From the NCBI GenBank assembly GCA_003550325.1, contig QKWP01000640.1:16136-80135 (forward strand): a stretch of DNA of 64,000 nucleotides, read 5' to 3'. Below are positions 58,506 to 64,000 of the stretch, piece after piece. Positions within the stretch are counted from its first letter, which is position 1. Each line of letters opens with the position of its first letter. A model generated the notes under the pieces. The model was not told the origin of the DNA, made no database searches, and was given only the letters and a program-made list of their open reading frames with translations. Source of the DNA: Gigaspora rosea (taxonomy: Eukaryota > Glomeromycota > Glomeromycetes > Diversisporales > Gigasporaceae). The position numbers and the translations under genes are program-made.

Positions 58506-59738
58506 GAATATTTCTAACAATAACCAGTAGTGATAATTACCGGTGTTATATGATTATAATCAGCCAATAAAAATTTCTAATATTTTTAACTATAATGATT
58601 ATCTATATTATATAAATAACAAAATATTGATTATATCATAATTACTAAATTTTTTATTAATATAACTAACTCACTATTTTATATCAAGCTACATGCAACT
58701 ATATATTACCCAATACAATTTGTATTGCTTTGCTTGTGCTTAGCAACATATACAGAGTTTGCTTCACTTACTTTGATATTGCTCATTATGGCTATCACCT
58801 TCACTCTGCTTCTCTTTTATAAAGCTTAATATAACCTTTAATTTGGATCCTAACTCTAAACCTAAACTAGTTCCCTAATTGCAAATTTCAACTACAATGC
58901 ATAAAAAACTCAACATGATATACTAACGATATAGTGAAATGTATCAGCACACCAAAATGACTAACAAATACCAAGAACAGCACAAGATGTTAATACCACT
59001 AATGTAACATAACAATGGCCTACTAATATAAATGACAAAATATACCAATACCAACAATAATATTAAAAAAAGAATTAGTTGGAACAATATAAGCAATATA
59101 CTGAAAATGATGAAAAAAATGAATACTTAGCTTTATGCGTGGCCAAGCTAAAACTAAATACAATTAAAGTACCTGTCTAATGAGTTTGCTAATGATGAAA
59201 AGCACTAAAATTGTTCTGAATAACCTAAAAATGAGAAAACACAAAAAGTTTAGAATTAATGAACTGAAAAAAAAGCACAAGCACTGAATTAAAAATTGCC
59301 AGTAACAAAAACATATAAAAGCACTGACTAATAACACCAGTGACAAACACCAATGGTGAAAAAAAACTACTAGCATAAAAGAGAGTACTCCAAATTCAAC
59401 AATACCAACAAAGAAAATACCACTAACACAAAAAAAGATATATCAAATTCACAATACCAATGATACTAATAATGAAGCTACTATTAACAATGAAGAAAGC
59501 ACTATAAGTAATGAAAAAAGATTCACTGAATGAATAACACCAATGATAAAAAAAATACTATCACTAATGATATTCAAAATTGTTATCTAAAGAAAAAAAA
59601 TTAAATATAAGTACTGGTACAAAAAAACTAAAAAAAAAGACAAGAAAAATAATAAAAAAACTTATCATTATGTTATATATCTAATCTGTATAACTGATAA
59701 CTAGTAATTATTACTACTGGTTATTTTAGTAATATTCA
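58506..59738. mobile_element. 1.23-kb TIR element with degenerate ACCAATGATACTA interior
   Basis: The left end GAATATTTCTAACAATAACC and AGTAGTGATAATTACC match the inverse of the right end (GTAATTATTACTACTGGTTA then TTTTAGTAATATTC). From about 58940 the interior is A-rich with ACCAATGATACTAA-type words. The 70-codon frame at 59164 is inside it and not convincing. Confidence 0.6.
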
Positions 59739-60047
59739 AAAAAAAACTTAAATAAATTAAATAAATCATTTAAATAAAAAAAATATTTAAAAAATTAAAA
59801 TAAAAAAAGAACTTTTTTTTAAAAAAAACATACAGTATGAAAAAATTAATAAAAAAATTAATAAAAATTAAAAAAAAAGTTAATTGATAATAAAAAAAAT
59901 TAAAAAAAATAAAATTAAAATTAAAAAAAATAATAAAAAAAATTAAAAAAAATTGAAAAAAATAAAGAATAAAAAAAATTAATAAAAAAATATGTTAAAA
60001 AAAATTAAAAAAAAGATCAAAAAAATAAAATAATAAAAAGAATAAAT
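59739..60047. repeat. A-rich low complexity
   Basis: Almost pure A with AATT and AATAA, the complement type of the T-rich region at 25703-26676. Confidence 0.8.
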
Positions 60048-60550
60048 GCATATTTCGCACTCTGTGATGTGCTTATATATCACACTCTAATTTGATTGGT
60101 TAAATTTGTAGATTATTATTTTTTAAAAAAATAAACAAATTATTGTGAAAACTTTTAGGTTAGGGTTAGGTTAGAAGGTTTACTAGAAAATTCTTAAAAT
60201 TTTTTGCATATATATGCAAAATTTTGTGCTAAAAAAGTTTACTTAGTTAAATTAGAAAGGTTGTCTTATCAAAATTTAGAGATATTCGCAATTTTCATTT
60301 TTTTAACTCATTTTTTGATGATTTCTCTAAATTTTATTAAAACAACCTTTTTAATTCAACTAAGTAAACTTGTTTAGTGCTAAATTTTGCATATAGGTTT
60401 TAAGACTTTTTTTAAAATTTCTTAGACTAATTCTTAGTCTAAAGAACTTTACCAAAAATTGTTTATTTTTTTTAAAATAATAATCTGCAAATTTAGCCAA
60501 TCAAATTAGGCTGCGATATACAAGCACATCACACTCATACGAAGCATATT
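60048..60550. mobile_element. Full-length foldback element, about 500 bp
   Basis: The entire element is an imperfect palindrome. Outer arms carry TAATTTGATTGG(T/C)TAAATTTG, inner arms AAGTTTACTTAGTT, with the centre near 60295. A GGTTAGGGTTAGG word at 60159 is in the left arm only. Non-coding. Confidence 0.8.
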
Positions 60551-60900
60551 AAACTTCTAATAAAAAAAAATAAAAATAAAAAATTGTTAAAAATAAAAAA
60601 TAAAATTAAAAATAAATAAAAAAAAGTTTTAAAAAAATAAAAAATAAACCAAAAAAAAAATCAATTTAAAAAACAATAAAAAAATTAAAAAAAAACAATA
60701 AAAAAATTATAAAATTAAAAAAAAAATTATAAAATTAATAAAAAAAAATTATAAAAAAATTATAAAAAAAAACTATTTAAAAATAAAAATAAAAATAAAA
60801 ATAAAAATAAAGCATACAGTAAATACATTATAAAAAAAAAATAATAAAATAATAAAAAAAATTATTAAAAAAAATAAAAAAGAATAAATACATATATAAA
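60551..60900. repeat. A-rich low complexity
   Basis: AAAAATAAAA and AAATTATAAAAA runs. No gene. Confidence 0.8.
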
Positions 60901-61053
60901 AATAAAAGTAAATTCTGGTTATAGTAATAACCGGAAATTTACTTTCATTTTTATTTTATTGTTATTATTTTTTTATATTAAAGTTCCTGCTTTGGGTAAT
61001 AAGTTTTTTATTCAAGCCTGTGGATTAACTAATATTTGTATAGTTCAGTTTGT

Positions 61054-61209
61054 ACTAAAGCACCTCCCACATTGGAACTTATTGAGGATAAAAGAAGAGA
61101 GGTAGAGCGAAAGAAACAAAGAAAACAAGAGCAGGTAGAAGCAGTAAACAATTTAGTCGAAAACTCAATGCTATATCAAATAATGGATTCGCATCGAGCA
61201 AGGTGGTAA
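61054..61209 (+). pseudogene. Coding relic of 51 codons
   Basis: The plus frame reads TKAPPTLELIEDKRREVERK then KQRKQEQVEAVNNLVENSM and LYQIMDSHRARW-stop, highly charged and protein-like. A TTTGTATAG/TTCAG acceptor-like tract precedes it, so it may be a last exon. Family unknown. It is on the opposite strand to the relic at 61471. Confidence 0.4.
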
Positions 61210-61470
61210 ATGCGAAAATAGTTATTTTCTTATTGCTTTGTATATTTAAAGGTAGTTGAGCACCTGAACACGTTCTCAAAGAAATATATAAGGAAGGTTG
61301 TATATAACTTTGGAACTATCAAATATCAGTACAACAACTATACCTGGGCACTAGTGAAGTAAGCCAGGTATTAATTTATATTATAGTTAGCTTTTAGTTC
61401 ATGTAATTTTTTACGTAAACTGCTAATAAAGTAGTGCAGAGTTGTAAAGTAAAAACAAAACTGATATTTG

Positions 61471-61614
61471 TTACAAAGATGAGAATACAACTAGCCACAT
61501 GTACAACTTTTGGTTGTTTAATTTAAGTAGTTTACCTGAAAGTTCTATACTAGCTGCTATACATGCAACCCAACTAGGAGGTTGCTTATTTAAACCCTCT
61601 GGTCCCCATTCTTC
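61471..61614 (-). pseudogene. Exon relic of an unknown protein
   Basis: Behind a TTTGCAG acceptor the minus strand reads EEWGPEGLNKQPPSWVACIA then ASIELSGKLLKLNNQKLYMW and LVVFSSL-stop, 47 codons open. A decayed copy is at 55199-55395, so it belongs to a repeated, probably transposon-borne, gene. Confidence 0.45.
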
Positions 61615-61845
61615 CTGCAAACCCTACTTGTTTCAATGGTACAGCCCTTTGATACATTAGTCAGTCGAGATTAGTTTTGAATGCTATCAACAAATATCCC
61701 TTTAGGACTACTTTATCTTTACAGGATACTTAGTAGAGCATTCTCTGTCCTATACAGATATTACATATGCTTCAGTAATTTACGCAATCACCGAGATGAA
61801 CAACTTGCAGTCAAAGGGTATCCTGCAACCACGACCATTATCTAG

Positions 61846-62075
61846 TGTTGTCACGAAACAGCTTTGAACAATAATTTGATCAATTTTGAACAATTAAATA
61901 AAGTAAAATTACTTAAAATTTTATTAAGATAACCTATTTTAATTTTAACTGAAATGTGTTCAGTACCTAAAAAAATAAATAGTTATATATTTTTTAGATA
62001 AATTTATTAATTATTAAAGCCTGGACAAGCTTTGGACAATCTTGGACGTTTGGACAATTTTGGACATCATCACCA
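61846..62075. mobile_element. Second copy of the hAT-like MITE at 28739
   Basis: TAGTGTTGTCACG start, AAAATTACTTAAAATTTTAT core, TTGGACAATCTTGGAC near the right end. Termini decayed. Confidence 0.7.
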
Positions 62076-62254
62076 AAATTTGCAGACCGATTTATATCGA
62101 TAGTAATCACCTGATTATCATCGATATATAAAGGAGCTTCCAGAAATCAGCTGATTTTTGTTTACTATAAGCCTACCCCACCCACCTATCTGATACCCCA
62201 ATTAGCCAATCAGATTTTACGATTATTAAAAGTTAAATATAACATTTAATAGTA

Positions 62255-63355
62255 AATAACTTTTGATCTACTAGACCAAATTTGATGATTTAACTACCAA
62301 AATAATCCTCTTAATGAGAGGATTCTAGCAAGCCCAAAATTGTTAAAACCCAATTACAGGATCCTGTGATTGGAATAGATTTGTGTTACTATAAAAGTTT
62401 TATAATTTATTAAATAATTATAACCCATTTATAGTAACACAAATTTATTTCGATCTTAGGATTCTGTGATTGGATTTTACCGATTTTGGACTTACTAGAA
62501 TCCTCTCATTAAGAGGATCATTTTGGTAGTAGAATCATCAAAATCAGCCCAGTAGATAAGAAGTTATTAACAATTAAAAATTAATTTTTAATTGTTAATA
62601 ACTTCTGATCTACTGGGCCAATTTCGATGATTTTACTACCAAAATGATCCTCTCAATGAGAGGATTCTAGTAAGCCCAAAATTGTTAAAATCCAATCACA
62701 GGATCCTGTGATCAGAGTAGATTGGTATTACTATAAAAGTTCTATAATTTATTAAATAATTATAACCCATTTATAGGGGATGGCTAAAGCCATGTACCCA
62801 TGTGATTTTTTGAAATTTTAGTTAAAATTTGTATCAGAGTCTGTTTAGCATTAGGGTCAAGTTAGGATTAGAACCAATATAGGTAAAATTACCTTTCCGA
62901 CATTTTTTATTAATGGCCCAAGATAGGTTTAGAATGCCGTTTTTTTGTTCTTGCGCTTTTTTTGTTTTTGACTTCTTCGGGCTGATCTGTGTAAACAAAA
63001 TTTCGCGACTCCGTTTGGTTGATTTACACGAAAATGTTACGTGGGTACATGGCTTTAGACGACCCCCATTTATAGCAACACATATTTATATCGATCACAG
63101 GATCCTGTGATTGGGATTTAACGATTTTGAGCTTGCTATAATCCTCTCATTGAGAGGATCATTTTGATAGTAAAATCATCAAAATTGACCTAGTAGATCA
63201 GAAGTTATTAACAATTAAAAACTAATGTTTAATTGTTAATAACTTCTTATCTACTGGGCCGATTTCGATGGTTTTACTACCAAAATGATTCTCTCAATGA
63301 GAGGATTCTAGTAAGCCCAAAATCGTTAAAATCCAATCACATGAACCTAAGATCG
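62255..63355. repeat. Cluster of five alternating inverted arms
   Basis: The unit with TAACTTCTGATCTACTGGGC, ATGATTTTACTACCAAAATG, CCTCTCAATGAGAGGATTCT and AATCCAATCACAGGATCCTG occurs about five times in alternating orientation, forming at least four overlapping stems. CTCTCAATGAGAG and CAGGATCCTG are small palindromes in each arm. Confidence 0.85.
62777..63066. mobile_element. 290-bp insert with 9-bp target duplication CATTTATAG
   Basis: Ends with CTAAAGCCATGTACCCA near each terminus, inverted. CATTTATAG flanks both sides. The sister arm at about 62430-62450 has the uninterrupted CCCATTTATAGTAACAC, an empty site. A 9-bp target fits MULE-type elements. The 65-codon frame at 62913 lies inside and is not convincing. 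Confidence 0.85.
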
Positions 63356-63569
63356 ATATAAATTTGTAGTTTTTTTTTTTGTTATTAAAGTGAGGTTTTG
63401 CCTCTATCTTTATTGATAAACTGTGTGAGATTCCTCAAAGGGTTTCTCAATATTACAAGAATATTTTTAATACAGTTTATATTACAAGAATTGAGACTCA
63501 GACTATAGACAAAATTAATATTATCTAATTTATCTGCAACCTAAACCTACTAGAGTGGTTAAAACTCAT

Positions 63570-64000
63570 CTAGATTTGGATATAGAGTATAGAATTAGTA
63601 TTTGAGCTATATTTGATCCATTGGTAGGACCAGGTATCAATTTTTCGAAGTGCACGACTAGTAGGTGGACATGTATTTGTATCTTTATCATGTAGCTGGT
63701 CAGGGAGACCACAGATGCAACTATAGGTATAGTGAATTCTAGTATGTTTATATACAGAAGTATGTGGATTTGGAAGAATAGTAGATGTTGAGCTAAAGTT
63801 TTGAGAGGTTTTCCATTGTGCAAGTTTAGCACAGTAAGGTTTCCAAAGTTGTTCATAAGTATTATAAGAGATATTTAGGAGAATTTTAATAGCAATATTG
63901 GAAGCTATTTTGTAAGAAGAATATTGGGATATTGTATTAATTAATAGGAGTGGAATAAAGCCTTGAATGGTAGTTATAAATGAGGGGGTATTGAAGGGGA
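63570..64000 (-). CDS. C-terminus of a probable non-LTR retrotransposon ORF (5' part outside window)
   Basis: An uninterrupted minus frame of 143 codons, without any Met, runs from the window edge to TAG at 63570. It includes ASNIAIKILLNISYNTYEQL, WKPYCAKLAQWKTSQNFSS and a Cys/His cluster CICGLPDQLHDKDTNTC (C-x-C-x6-H-x6-C), then RALRKIDTWSYQWIKY. This type of tail with a small zinc knuckle occurs at the end of reverse-transcriptase/RNase H ORFs, which is why I propose a LINE-like element; no catalytic motif is inside the window. An overlapping 96-codon frame (63566-63856) is the wrong register. Confidence 0.45.
   Translation of the reverse strand, partial: PFNTPSFITTIQGFIPLLLINTISQYSSYKIASNIAIKILLNISYNTYEQLWKPYCAKLAQWKTSQNFSSTSTILPNPHTSVYKHTRIHYTYSCICGLPDQLHDKDTNTCPPTSRALRKIDTWSYQWIKYSSNTNSILYIQI

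Overview
The window is about 75% A+T, with spliceosomal introns (mostly 70-110 bp, GTAAGT or GTATTT donors, TTTAG-type acceptors), very large intergenic spaces and a dense layer of degraded transposons. The readable genes (a dynamin-like GTPase, a Sel1-repeat protein, a MACPF protein, an F-box/LRR protein, a broken SPRY+TPR gene) belong to families that are strongly expanded in arbuscular mycorrhizal fungi. I infer a Glomeromycotina fungus, most likely Rhizophagus irregularis or a close relative. This rests on composition, intron style and family content, not on a database match.

Layout. 1-5.1 kb: small TIR elements, a minisatellite and one possible orphan first exon. 5.1-7.7 kb (minus): six-exon dynamin-like GTPase of 712 aa. 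8.4-10 kb (plus): single-exon Sel1-repeat protein, divergent from the GTPase. 10-32 kb: transposon graveyard. It holds an orphan adenosine-kinase first exon (12.9 kb), a Tc1-type foldback element, a 2.3-kb TIR element carrying a protein relic and containing a probable assembly duplication around a single N, a 1.08-kb element with an 8-bp target duplication and a 322-bp palindrome inside, a Tc1/mariner element with a broken transposase (24-25.7 kb), a PIF/Harbinger-like element with a second element nested in it (26.7-27.7 kb), and a ~245-bp tandem array with two nested MITEs (28.7-30.4 kb). 32.5-34.5 kb (minus): five-exon MACPF gene. 35.0-35.45 kb: hAT-like MITE in the intergenic space. 35.6-36.9 kb (plus): F-box/LRR gene. 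37-42 kb: protein relics and pogo-like MITEs. 42.4-43.5 kb (plus): orphan multi-pass membrane protein. 44-47.5 kb: TIR elements, a hairpin and tandem repeats. 47.8-49.2 kb (plus): small membrane-anchored coiled-coil gene followed by a broken tandem copy that carries a ~220-bp MITE. 51-52 kb (minus): SPRY+TPR pseudogene. 53-63.4 kb: MITEs, large foldbacks and an element with an 18-bp VNTR at each end. 63.6-64 kb (minus): C-terminus of a probable non-LTR retrotransposon ORF that runs off the window.

How the genes relate. There is no operon-like logic. The intact genes are independent members of expanded families for membrane remodelling (dynamin), protein scaffolding (Sel1, LRR, TPR), ubiquitin-ligase substrate choice (F-box) and possible membrane perforation (MACPF). 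I did not find a convincing new multi-gene system. The most unusual material is in the repeats: long palindromes, element pairs that date each other by nesting, and relics of protein families I cannot name.
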